From Conchocele bisecta (taxonomy: Eukaryota; Mollusca; Bivalvia; Lucinida; Thyasiridae), in contig CM055272.1 of assembly GCA_029237695.1 (NCBI GenBank), positions 12,822,042 to 12,886,041 of the forward strand: 64,000 bases of DNA. Reading direction: 5' to 3'. Position numbers and translations under genes: made by a program. This document shows, in pieces, positions 12,588 through 21,475 of this stretch. The first letter of the stretch is position 1, and each line of letters starts with the position of its first letter. The notes beneath the pieces were generated by a model that was not told where the DNA came from, ran no database searches, and saw only the letters and a list, made by a program, of their open reading frames with translations.

Positions 12588-12719
12588 CTGTATATAGCCG
12601 GAGGTATTCATGAACACCTTGAATCCTTTGGGTACGGTCGTAGGGTCAGAAAGGCTCCCACGGAGAACGGGTAAATGAGCACTGGTTACGCAGCGTGGAT
12701 ACTTTTCTGGAGCAGGACC
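12588..12719 (-). CDS. Isolated candidate host exon (44 codons)
   Basis: On the minus strand an open stretch of exactly 132 nt is bounded by a good 3' splice site (TTGTTTCAG just before 12,719) and a 5' splice site (ATACAG then GTACCG, at 12,588). The phase is 0 at both ends. The peptide begins GPAPEKYPRCVTSAHLPVLR and ends KGFKVFMNTSGYIQ. It is not low-complexity and not part of any transposon family seen here. I do not recognise the protein. No partner exon is obvious within a few kb, so it may be the leftover of a host gene split or duplicated by the surrounding LINEs, or an exon with very long introns. Confidence 0.45.
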
Positions 12720-12868
12720 CTGAAACAACATGGGGCATCGTGTACACAAGTGTACAGTAGGAATAACATAGCTAAAACCTACCTAGAATTGTCCTAGTAC
12801 ATTCTCTGCTCGCTATGTAAATCACGCAAGAAAATAAGAACAATGTAAGCGTGCACGTGGAAACGCTC
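12720..12868. other. Spacer without recognised gene
   Basis: Sequence between the candidate exon and the LINE N5 tail. It would be intron or intergenic DNA of the minus-strand exon. Nothing else is seen. Confidence 0.35.
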
Positions 12869-13760
12869 GAATTGAATTGAATGGTGCTTAACGGCCCATC
12901 AACACAAAAGAGTATAATTTAGGGCCAAGCAATTTAGATGCAGAAGAAAATGATAGTAAAATAGTATGTTAGCTGTGGTAGTAATCAAATGATTAGATTT
13001 GCCGATACAAGTTGGTTTCATGGAGAAAGCGAAGCAACCCTTCAATGTTCTCCACCTGGAATAACTCCGCAAGTGAAGTAACATTGAAGTGTTTTCGCAG
13101 AAAATCGGCGAATGGAATGGTGCTTAATTTACCTTTATCGTTTATCTTACGAATCATGTCCCATGTTGTTTTCATTTTAGATCGAGAGTTCAACTTGGAG
13201 ACAAAATATCTCCAAGTCTTTCTCTTGCTAGTGCTCAAATTAATAAGGATTGAGACTCCACCAGATGCGCGCTCAGCGTTATCTGAACACTTACTGTATA
13301 ATGCATGCGATTTAAAAGAAAATGTATCGTCATATTTCAGGAATGTTTCCTGAAGACAAACAGCAATGGGGTTGCGTTGAGTTAATAATATTGTTAATTC
13401 ATGACGATTTGCTTCAATTCCTCGACAGTTCCATTGGATAATAGTATCCATGTTCATATAGGTGGAAGTATGGGTTTGCGGGGTGGAACAGGTTTGTGAG
13501 TTGTAGTGTCAGAAGACTCTTCAGTCTCCATCGAGTCCAACGACTCAAACCTGTTCTGTACTGAAATGGGGCCGTCTGTCCTCTTGTGCGATCCAGGGTC
13601 ATCAGACCCTTTCCTGTGCGGTTTGGCAGGGATCCTCTCCTTCGCAGTGGGCCTACCCCTGATTGGTAGAGAAGAGGCAGACCTGTCATCCTGCCCTTGC
13701 CGTGATCGCACTGGAGACACGGCCGTCATTTGTTTTAAGGTCTTTTTAGCCCGACCTTTA
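12869..13760 (-). mobile_element. LINE copy N5, left portion (rearranged), interrupted by element A
   Basis: Reading the minus strand from 13,760: the C-terminal half of ORF1 (13,457-13,760, with DDRSASSLPIRGRP and ESLDSMETEESSD), then the endonuclease start (13,232-13,457). A deletion then joins it to the linker region (13,120-13,232), followed by a stray copy of the 3' tail (near 13,103-13,120), the ORF2 C-terminus and the normal 3' tail (GCACCATTCAATTCAATTC) at 12,869. Its ORF1 continues at 19,728 on the far side of element A. Confidence 0.82.
13758..13760. repeat. Target-site duplication TTA, left, of element A
   Basis: The uninterrupted ORF1 of copies N1 and N8 reads ACCTTTAGGGC here (N1 at 1,767-1,776; N8 inverted near 28,649-28,659). 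In N5 the left flank ends CCTTTA and the right flank starts TTAGGGC, so TTA is duplicated (13,758-13,760 and 19,725-19,727). Confidence 0.85.
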
Positions 13761-13912
13761 TAGTCCAGTCAAATACAAGTCGACCCAGGACAAATTGAAA
13801 CATGTTGTATCTTACCGGGAAGTTGTTCTATATGCATTACTGTATATCAGGAAAAAAATCGGACAACCAGAAAAATCGGGTAAATGTTTTTTTCGTATCA
13901 TATCGTGTAGGG
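13761..13912 (+). repeat. Left terminal inverted repeat of element A
   Basis: Starts TAGTCCAGTCAA. It matches the reverse complement of 19,566-19,724 in three blocks: the outer 12 bp, the GACCCAGG...TTGAAACAT block, and an AAAAAAATCGGACAA block. Confidence 0.85.
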
Positions 13913-14461
13913 GGTGATTCTAGTTTTTTTTTTAATTCAGCATATTTCATTAAATTGCATAACATGTACTTTTATTTTTATGTTATCAATATATTTTAGC
14001 GATAAAGTTTAATGACTTGTACGTTAAAATGTAATAAAACAATATCCTATATACTACATTTGATCATATATCGCGGAAATCGTCCGTAAAAAATAACCCA
14101 CCCACACCGATTTCCGTTGTAATATATATATAGTGTACTTCACAAACCGAGTGGAATATGCCACTTGTTGGGTTTGTTTCATGATATTGCTTACACATAC
14201 TATGCAGTTGCATATCCATCGTCGAATAACCGATATATGTATATACATAGATATATATGTGACATTTGTGGGCCTAATACGACATTGCTCACGAGTCGGT
14301 GCTTTTTCAGCAGAGTTCCAATCGTGATATATTTTCCTGAACATACTAGTATATAGTGCATTGTTTTTATCCTTAATTCTTTTATTTTGTATCGTTTTAA
14401 TTTAATAATATTGAATTAACATGTGTCGAAGCAAAACGAAAGTGGGTATTGGTAAGTTTGC

Positions 14462-14515
14462 GAACAGTGTAGCTCCAGATCAGACTGCGTATGCGCGCCT
14501 ACACTGTTGGCCATC
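14462..14515. repeat. GTGTAG...CACTG hairpin core inside element A
   Basis: It reads CAGTGTAGCTCCAGATCAGAC near its start and CCTACACTG near its end, an imperfect palindrome of the same type as the MITE cores at 54.4 and 62.8 kb. The rest of 13,913-14,898 shows no coding sequence. Confidence 0.55.
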
Positions 14516-17500
14516 AAATTTAGAAAACATTCCCTATATAACACTTAAAAAATCTGTATCTGTATCAGACTACATGAGTGGGATAGTTGAGTAGAATCTA
14601 CACATAACAACACCTCAATAATTCATGGCGAGCCACAAACACGTATAAAGTATATAACGATAAAAATCCGAGCGTTGTTAATCGACAATGGGCCAATTGG
14701 GCGCGTAGTGAGTAATTGGCGCGTAAATATTTGTATATACCGCCAACTATTGCATAAATACGACACGGCATACTCACAATATAGTGTTATTAAACTCTGT
14801 ACAACTTTTCCTTTGGGATTCTGGTAGATAATATCATATTCCCGTCCATATAGTGTAAGTTAACTTAAGTTTTGCTCTGTGTGTTTGTTGCGCACAAGAT
14901 GGAAACGTACGTGTTGTGTGATGCAATTATAGAAGATGGGTGCGATATTGTTACATTGCGCGCCAATGGGTGTGGTGGTATCAATATCGCATCTAATAAA
15001 CGTGGTGATAACAACTATGTTAGACAAAGTTCACACTAACTGTCGTAGAGAGTATATCAATGCGAAATCCATAGAAATATTGAAACATAAATCGGACGAT
15101 GAGCACGGCCAAAGTACATCACATTCACTGAGATCAGAGTCACACTTCGACTGTCTGTTTTGTGGACAAGACGTAACACCCACACAAAAGAGAGTCGAAT
15201 ACGTTGTTTTTAACGTGCGTACGTACGACCTTCAAAATACGGTGTTAGATACGTGTCATAAATGAAATGATGAATGGTCTAATTTAGTTCAAGGAAGAAT
15301 ACAATTCGCCCAGGACCTTCATGCAAACGATGCCGTTTATCATAGAACATGTAGTGTGAGCTTTCGTGCTGGTAATCACATACCAATGCTGCGTACTAGC
15401 AGAAAAAGGGGCCGACCCCGCGTTGCCGATACAACTGGAAAATGAGGTAGACGATCAAATACAAATAGAGATGACGTATTTCTGTCTAGAAAATAATGAC
15501 GAGGAACAAACGACAATAACGGACTTGATATCAAATATGGAAAATCTACTGGAAGGTACAGGAGAGGAACCGTATAGCTTCAAGTATATGAAAATACGCT
15601 CAAAGGAACATTTTGGGGAAAATATATCAATCACAGAGATCAACGGTAAGTCAAATGTCGTGACGTTACGAACAACAGCTGCGCAGATTCTTCATGATTA
15701 CTTTTCCGCCGATAAAAATGAAGATGAGGAGTCGGAGAAAAAACGAATAACTGTAGCATCTGCACGAATAATCAAAAGTGAAATAAAGGCATTTGAAGCA
15801 AACAAAGAATCATAACCAAATATATCTGAAATGGAGAGCAGTGTCTCCAATATCTACCGAATACACTCAAACTTCTCCTTCGTGAATTGTTCGTTGGCAA
15901 AGATATAGACTGAAACGTGGCATCTATCGGTCAAGCAATAATGCAATGTGTTCGTCCTAGAGTTATAATAGTCCCATTGCAACTAGGACTTGCCGTACAG
16001 ATGCATCGGCAGTTTGGCTCAATATTTATTGTGGATTCCCTTAATAGTCATGGATTTTGTTCGTCTTACTCAGAAGTGCAGACATATGAACGTAGCGCTA
16101 CAGTACACCAAGGGACTGATATATCTAGCTTTTCCCCAGGAAGTTTCATACAACATGTAGCTGATAATATTGACCATAATATTAGAACCCTCGATGGGTT
16201 CCATACATTTGATGGAATGGGTATCATACGGTAACACCTGCGTGCCGTATAAAGACAGGTCGTGCCCAAAGTAACCGTATCATCAGAGGACATTGTGGCT
16301 GTCGGGAAACTAAACATCACTTTATATCGTAGACCTTGTGCAGAAAAGTCTAATTTGGCATATAAGTCTCTTCCCGTATTTGTTGCGGATGATGACACAT
16401 GCAATACTGACTTCCTCTGGAAAACGTCGTGGTTGTTACATCCACATAGACCATCATGGAATGGGTTTATGCAAACAGTGCATGGTGGAAATCACCCTGG
16501 CGTATTGTGTGTGTGACCAATCAAGACGATATGATGTGACACCGATCTTAACATTTGACCAGCCGCTGTGGTGGAAAACCATGGAAATACAAAATGATGA
16601 ACCCTCTGGCAGTAAGCTACATACTATCGTTCTCCGACTTGATGGGCTCCATACGGAAATGAGCTATTTAGGTTGCATTGGACATCTAATGGGTGGATCA
16701 GGACTCCGTGAAGTGTTGAAAACAATATATGCAGAAACAGCAGTCGGACATATATTAAGTGGTAAAGCCATTGCACGCGCAACGCGGTGACATATTATTA
16801 TAGAAGCAGTGATCAACGCCATGCTTTTGTCAAAACTATATGCCATACCAGTACCTGAAGAGAAACCAGACGGTGCTCCAGAGACGGAACCGGTAGTGGA
16901 AGTCGATCAGGATAATGAGGAGGGTCAACACATGGCCGCAACTGGTATAATCTCGAACGTCAACGCTTTGGCTGCAGTACTTAGACATGGTTGAACTACT
17001 CAGACGTTTTATAAAAGCAGAGAGAACTGGAAATTTGGCGCTTCATCTTCAAGCAGTGGCTGAGATGTTGCCATATTTCGCTGCTTCTGGCCATAATCTG
17101 TATACAAAATCAGCATATATGTACCTGCAAAAGATGTCGATGCTCGAGCAGGAACATCCTGATGTACATAGGTTCTTCCAAAATGGATTCCATTTAATTA
17201 GACGGACGGATAGGTACTGAGCCGGCATTTCTACAGATCTTGCCATTGAACAAGTTCTTATGCGAAGCGTGAAAACAAGTGGGGGCTCACAAGAGGTAGA
17301 GGTATGTCAGATGTACCCCAGCGCGCCGAAGCAGAGATCAACATGATATGATGCTGATCGTGCAATATCTTGAGCCACGTAACCCATTTTTTGACAATGA
17401 TGCACTATGCAGCATAACCAATGGAGTGACAGCTGATGTTTCTGTGAACGTAGATCAAACAAAGACAGTTGGAAAATCAGTTATTCAGTCAATGGCGGGA

Positions 17501-17699
17501 AAACGCGTATACGAGTTTACATTTAAAAAGAAAGAAAAGACGGTTATGCTACTCATCAAAGAGGCAGTCAAGTGTGACAATGAGGAAATCCACGTAGATC
17601 CACAGCTACTATTACAGAGACTTGTATCTTCAGCTAGATACAATTTGACATGAGGTGATTTAGAGCGGTTGTTCACATATTAGTTGTCTATGTACGTCT

Positions 17700-18560
17700 T
17701 TGTTTACCATGGACGGGCTACTCCGTGAAGCAAATAAGTCACCACTGGCAGATGCTATAGAAAAGAACGTCGATTCTATACCCACAGAACCACCATCCAC
17801 AGTCAAATATGTGATTGATGGCGGGTCATTGTTACAAAGAATTCCCTGGCCAAAAGGCACTTCATATGATGGACTGTGTGGAATTTATATCAATCATATC
17901 AGGCACAAATATGATGACAATGCCACTCTTGTTTTTGATGGATATACAGATGAACCTACCACTAAGGACACAACCCACCTTAGACGGTCAAAGGGACAGA
18001 TAGGAAAGACGATGAAGTTTACGAGTAGCATGAGTATGATCTTGAACAAAAAAAAAACAATTCTTGAAAGTCCTATGAACAAAAAAGGTTTATATCCATG
18101 CTTAGTGAAAAGATGGAGACTGAAGGCATCACGGCAAAACATGCAGAGGGAGATGCTGATTGTCTAATTGTACATACTGCCGTCAGTGCTGCAATTATGT
18201 CTGCAGAGGTGGTAGTGGGCGAAGACACAGACTTGTTGGTCCTATTGTGCTACCATGCCAAGAAGCAGAATAACATAATTTGTTTGAAGTCAGAAATCAA
18301 ACCAAGCAGAACAAAGACTCAGCGTGCATGGAACATAACACGTACAAAGGAAAGCCTAGGTGAAGATGTGTGTAAGAATATATTGTTCATACATGCCATA
18401 TTAGGTTGTGACACCACTTCGCGCATATTTGGTCTATGAAAGCCATTGTCATTAAAACGATTTGAGAACGACTCGGATTTTCTTAAACATGCATCCGTGT
18501 TTAATAACAAGGCATCCACGAAAGACAGTATTGTAGAAGCCGGAGAACGGGTATTGGTCA
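17700..18560 (+). pseudogene. XPG/FEN1-like PIN nuclease region of element A
   Basis: The acidic motifs appear in the order of FEN1/XPG nucleases: YVIDGGSLL (first Asp), LVFDGYTDEPTTKD followed by RR (compare VFDG..P..K of XPG-N), EGDADCLIV (compare EAEA of XPG-I), VGEDTDLLVLL (compare SEDSDLL) and HAILGCDTTSRIFG (compare LLGCDY..GI.G). A frameshift in an A-run near 18,085 splits the first two motifs from the rest, and TGA at 18,437 ends the second frame. The nuclease assignment is my inference from motif order; family members are generally annotated as hypothetical. Confidence 0.72.
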
Positions 18561-18720
18561 TATTGTACAATGGAAGAGCATCAAAAACACTTGATATGCT
18601 ACGGCATACTCGCTTTTTCCAGAAAGTTGGAACGAGCAGTAAATTCGTAGGACCAGAAAATATTCCACCAACGTCCGCAGCTGCCAAATATCACAGTTAT
18701 AGGGCATATCATCAAGTGCA

Positions 18721-19075
18721 AGTATGGCAAGGGCGAGATGATATGCAGCCTGAAGAATAGGGATGGACCGTGAAAGGAGGGTCCATGTTCGGAATCCAGA
18801 ATGACAAACCTCCCGCTCCGGATAGCCTGTTGAATTTCATCCGATGCAAATGTAAAACTGATTGCCACACTAATCGTTGCTCATGCATCATGCATCATCA
18901 AGTATGGCAAGGCCGAGATGATATGCAGCCTGAAGAATTGGGATGGACGGTGAAAGGAGGGTCCATGTTCGGAATCCAGAATGACAAACCTACCACTCCG
19001 GATAGCCTGTTGAATTTCATCCGATGCAAATGTAAAACTGATTGCCACACTAATCGTTGCTCATGAAAGAAACAT
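18721..19075 (+). repeat. 180-bp tandem duplication of the CXC-coding segment
   Basis: The stretch 18,721-18,886 is repeated at 18,901-19,066 with only a handful of differences. It encodes the end of the gene: QVWQGRDDMQPEE, then FIRCKCKTDCHTNRCSC, a tesmin/TSO1-type CXC motif. Copy 1 has a TAG after QPEE; copy 2 has TTG there. Copy 2 has a TGA inside the CXC motif where copy 1 has TGC. The duplication is much younger than the other damage. Remaining CXC cysteines follow at about 19,066-19,160. Confidence 0.88.
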
Positions 19076-19190
19076 GGACTTGAGTGTTTCGTTATGTTCT
19101 GTAATGTGCGGGGAATGCAAAGGCGTGAGCTGTCTAAATTCTCCTGCTGTCAGTTTAGATGTCAGTGACGAAGTTGTTCTAGAATAAAGA

Positions 19191-19565
19191 AAAATACCCA
19201 GACAATGTGGTCATCATCAAGCTCGCAACCAAAGATAAAAACAATATATATGTGCATAATCAACAGCTCTAAATGCAGTCAGCATGTATATTTTACATGT
19301 ACAATAAATATGTGCTAAAATAATAAGTATATAGATTTCATTGATATTCCATATACATGCTAAAAAAAAGGTGGGTGGGGTAATGATACCGATTTTTTAA
19401 AATTCTATTGGCTATTTGATCATAACTTTCATTTCAATAGTTGCATGAAGTTGTATAGCCTTTAATACACTACATTTGTTCAAAAACACACATTATCGGC
19501 GGGATATATGGGAATATACGCTGTTTTGCAAAGTTTCATATTTTGACATTTTTATATTTTACAGC
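19191..19565. other. Non-coding 3' part of element A
   Basis: AT-rich, no genes. It has a GGTGGGTGGGGTAATGAT motif near 19,370 whose inverse (AACCCACCCACACC) lies at 14,095 on the left side. Confidence 0.5.
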
Positions 19566-19724
19566 CTACACAAACATGTCGAAAAAAGAATTTTCCTGAT
19601 TTTTCCCATTGTCCGATTTTTTTCCTGTAACAGTCACATAGGTATACTATCAGAAAATGCACAGCGACAAAATGTTTCAATTTGTCCTGGGTTGACCTAT
19701 ATACATCTCAGATTGACTGGTCTA
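19566..19724 (-). repeat. Right terminal inverted repeat of element A
   Basis: Inverse of 13,761-13,912, ending GACTGGTCTA at 19,724. It is slightly longer than the left copy because of extra bases at about 19,697-19,712. Confidence 0.85.
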
Positions 19725-20634
19725 TTAGGGCTTTTGAAAGGCGTGACTTGAGGTTTTGCCTTCCGAAGAAGGTTTTGCGGTCGAGCTCTTTGGGCTCCGG
19801 CCTCGGGGAGATTGTGTCTGAAGACGATGAGTTATATGTGTTGGAAGGATTGTAGTGTCGTGTACTATAAGGCCACGTTATTGATTGTTGTTCAGTTGGT
19901 TTCCAAGAAACGTCCGTTTGAGTTGAAATTGTTCTGCTGGTCTTGCGAGAAACTGCAGCCAAAGCGTAAGAGAAGCCAGAGATAGGAGTTGTTGGCATTT
20001 CAACAATCTTCCTGGCATCAGGGAATGATATGTTGCGTGTATGTTTCACGCGAACTATCTCCTTCTCGATCTTCCACTTCGGGCAGTCTTTCGAATATGC
20101 CGAATGGCTACCGCCACAGTTGACACAATGTTCAGCCTCCACACAGTTGTCATTGCTGTGCTTAGCAATGCCTCAGCGTGCACATGCAAGATCTCTCTTA
20201 CATCTGTCTTTGTGGTGGCCGTACAGTTGGCAGTTGTAACATCGCAACGGGTTTGGTATATATGGATCAACTGTGATCAGTAACCATCTGGTAAGTTTAA
20301 GTTATTTCGATAGTACAGTGAGGTTGAAAGTCAGAACGAAGGTATTGGTAGGGACTAGTTGTCCATTGACTTTTCTGCTAATCCTTCTGGCATCAGCAAC
20401 TCCTTGCGGTTTGAGTTGTTCGATCACCTCTTGCTCAGTTACATGAGCAAACTCCGGTGATCGGACATTCCCTTGCAACTGTTCAATGATTTATGTGGCT
20501 GAATGTCGACAGGAGTGTCCAAGAATTTGTTGCAGAGAAGTAAATAATCTGCATGGCTCTTTCTCTCAACTTATATGAGCAGATCACGCTTCAACGCCTT
20601 CGGCTCTCCTGCCACACTATCAATATCGGCGAAG
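19725..20634 (-). pseudogene. LINE copy N5, right portion: N-terminal and middle ORF1
   Basis: This is the upstream part of the ORF1 interrupted by element A. It encodes EPKALKRDLLI (20,560-20,620), the KSLN..KG..RSPEF region, CCHC knuckles (20,055-20,270) and HCVNCGGSHSAYSKDCPKWK through TISTQTDVSWKP (19,708-20,142). Frameshifts are present. TTA at 19,725-19,727 is the right target duplication of element A. Confidence 0.82.
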
Positions 20635-20818
20635 TCGATACAGTCCAGTAGTATGTGTTGCACAGTAAATGCACTTTGGCATCGAATACACCATGGACGC
20701 GGCTCACACTTGAGCATATACGAATGCGTTAGTCGTGTATGTCCAATGCGCAATCGACTAAGGACAACTTCATCCCGGCGTACATGTATGTAGCCAGGAG
20801 TCCATTCGCCCAAAGTCG
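20635..20818 (-). mobile_element. LINE ORF2 C-terminal fragment fused to ORF1 of N5
   Basis: The minus strand encodes GEWTPGYIHVRRDEVV through HILLDCIDFADI, the ORF2 C-terminal Cys/His domain. At about 20,634 it runs straight into the ORF1 VAGEPKAL segment in one open frame of 80 codons. This chimeric junction is not seen in other copies. The other end (20,818) abuts plus-strand N6, making a fold-back. Confidence 0.78.
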
Positions 20819-21475
20819 GTACAATGCATACACTCCGCTTTTCACTGATGGTTCATGGGACGGGGACCGGGTAGCAGCTGCGGCTGCTGTCCCCAAGGGA
20901 GATATTCAATCCAGACTCTCAGATAAATCTTCTATATTTTCTGCGGAATTGAGGGCAATTTTGCTTGCCCTTGATTTTGCAAAAATATATTGGAGAAAGA
21001 AATTCATTTTATTTTCTGATTCATTGTCTTCACTACAAGCTTTATACAACATGAAGCTTGAGCATCCACTTATCCGCCAAAATATTGGGCTACACCATCT
21101 TTGGGCGAATGGACTCCTAGCTACAGACATGTACGCCGGGATGAAGTTGTCCTTAGTCGATTGCAAATTGGACGTACACGACTAACACATTCGTATATGC
21201 TCAAGGGTGAGCCTCATCCATGGTGTATTCCATGCCACAGCGCATTTACCGTGCAGCACATACTACTGGACTGTATCGACTTCGCCGATATTCGGCGAAA
21301 ACACTTCAATGTTACTTCACTTGCGGAGTTATTCCAGGTGGAGAGCATTGAAGGTTTGCTTCGTTTTTTCCATGAAACCAACTTGTATCGGAAAATTTTC
21401 TTCTTCATCTAAATTGCTTGGCACTAAATGATACTCTTTTGTGTTGATGGGCCGTTAAGCACCATTCAATACAAT
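20819..21475 (+). mobile_element. LINE fragment N6 (RNase H, C-terminus, 3' tail)
   Basis: The plus strand encodes RNase H with TPLFTDGS (first Asp), FSAELRAILLALD (Glu) and FSDSLSSLQAL (Asp). It is then joined by a deletion and frameshift at about 21,096 to GEWTPSYRHVRRDEVV and the Cys/His domain (IPCHSAFTVQHILLDC). It ends with TGATGGGCCGTTAAGCACC and a CAATT-like tail at about 21,475, where N7 begins. Confidence 0.82.

Larger units (their letters stand above)
14899..19190 (+). pseudogene. Element A gene: Cys/His module, core, PIN-type nuclease, CXC domain (broken)
   Basis: The gene starts METYVLCDAII at 14,899 and can be followed through about a dozen frameshifts or stops. Module 1 (14,899-15,400) has HTNCRREYIN, FDCLFCGQDV and DLHANDAVYHRTC, a probable zinc-binding region. 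Module 2 (15,400-15,815) has EEQTTITDLI and ITEINGKSNVVTLRTTAAQI. The core (15,917-16,800) has ADNIDHNIRTLDG, VTPILTFDQPLWWK, LRLDGLHTEM and GSGLREVL. Next come LLRRFIKAER and HNLYTKSAYMYLQKM (16,987-17,220). The nuclease and CXC parts have their own entries. Some breaks could be introns, but the homopolymer slips and in-frame stops look like decay. Confidence 0.82.
13761..19724 (+). mobile_element. Element A: DNA transposon carrying a PIN-nuclease/CXC gene
   Basis: This 5,964-bp element is inserted in LINE ORF1 and flanked by TTA duplications. The left end reads TAGTCCAGTCAA and the right end is its inverted counterpart (ending TTGACTGGTCTA). Further in, a 24-bp stretch (left 13,779-13,803; right about 19,673-19,697) and a block around 13,850-13,900 / 19,572-19,632 are also inverted copies, so imperfect terminal inverted repeats extend about 160 bp. 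It carries one broken plus-strand gene related to those in elements B and C. The ends TAG...CTA and the 3-bp duplication are shared with B and C. From memory this fits the Academ superfamily best. Confidence 0.88.

Noticed and set aside
13761..19724. Element A as a Polinton/Maverick or retrovirus-like insertion
   Set aside because: No polymerase, integrase, protease or capsid motifs are seen; TAG...CTA ends and a 3-bp duplication do not fit those groups.
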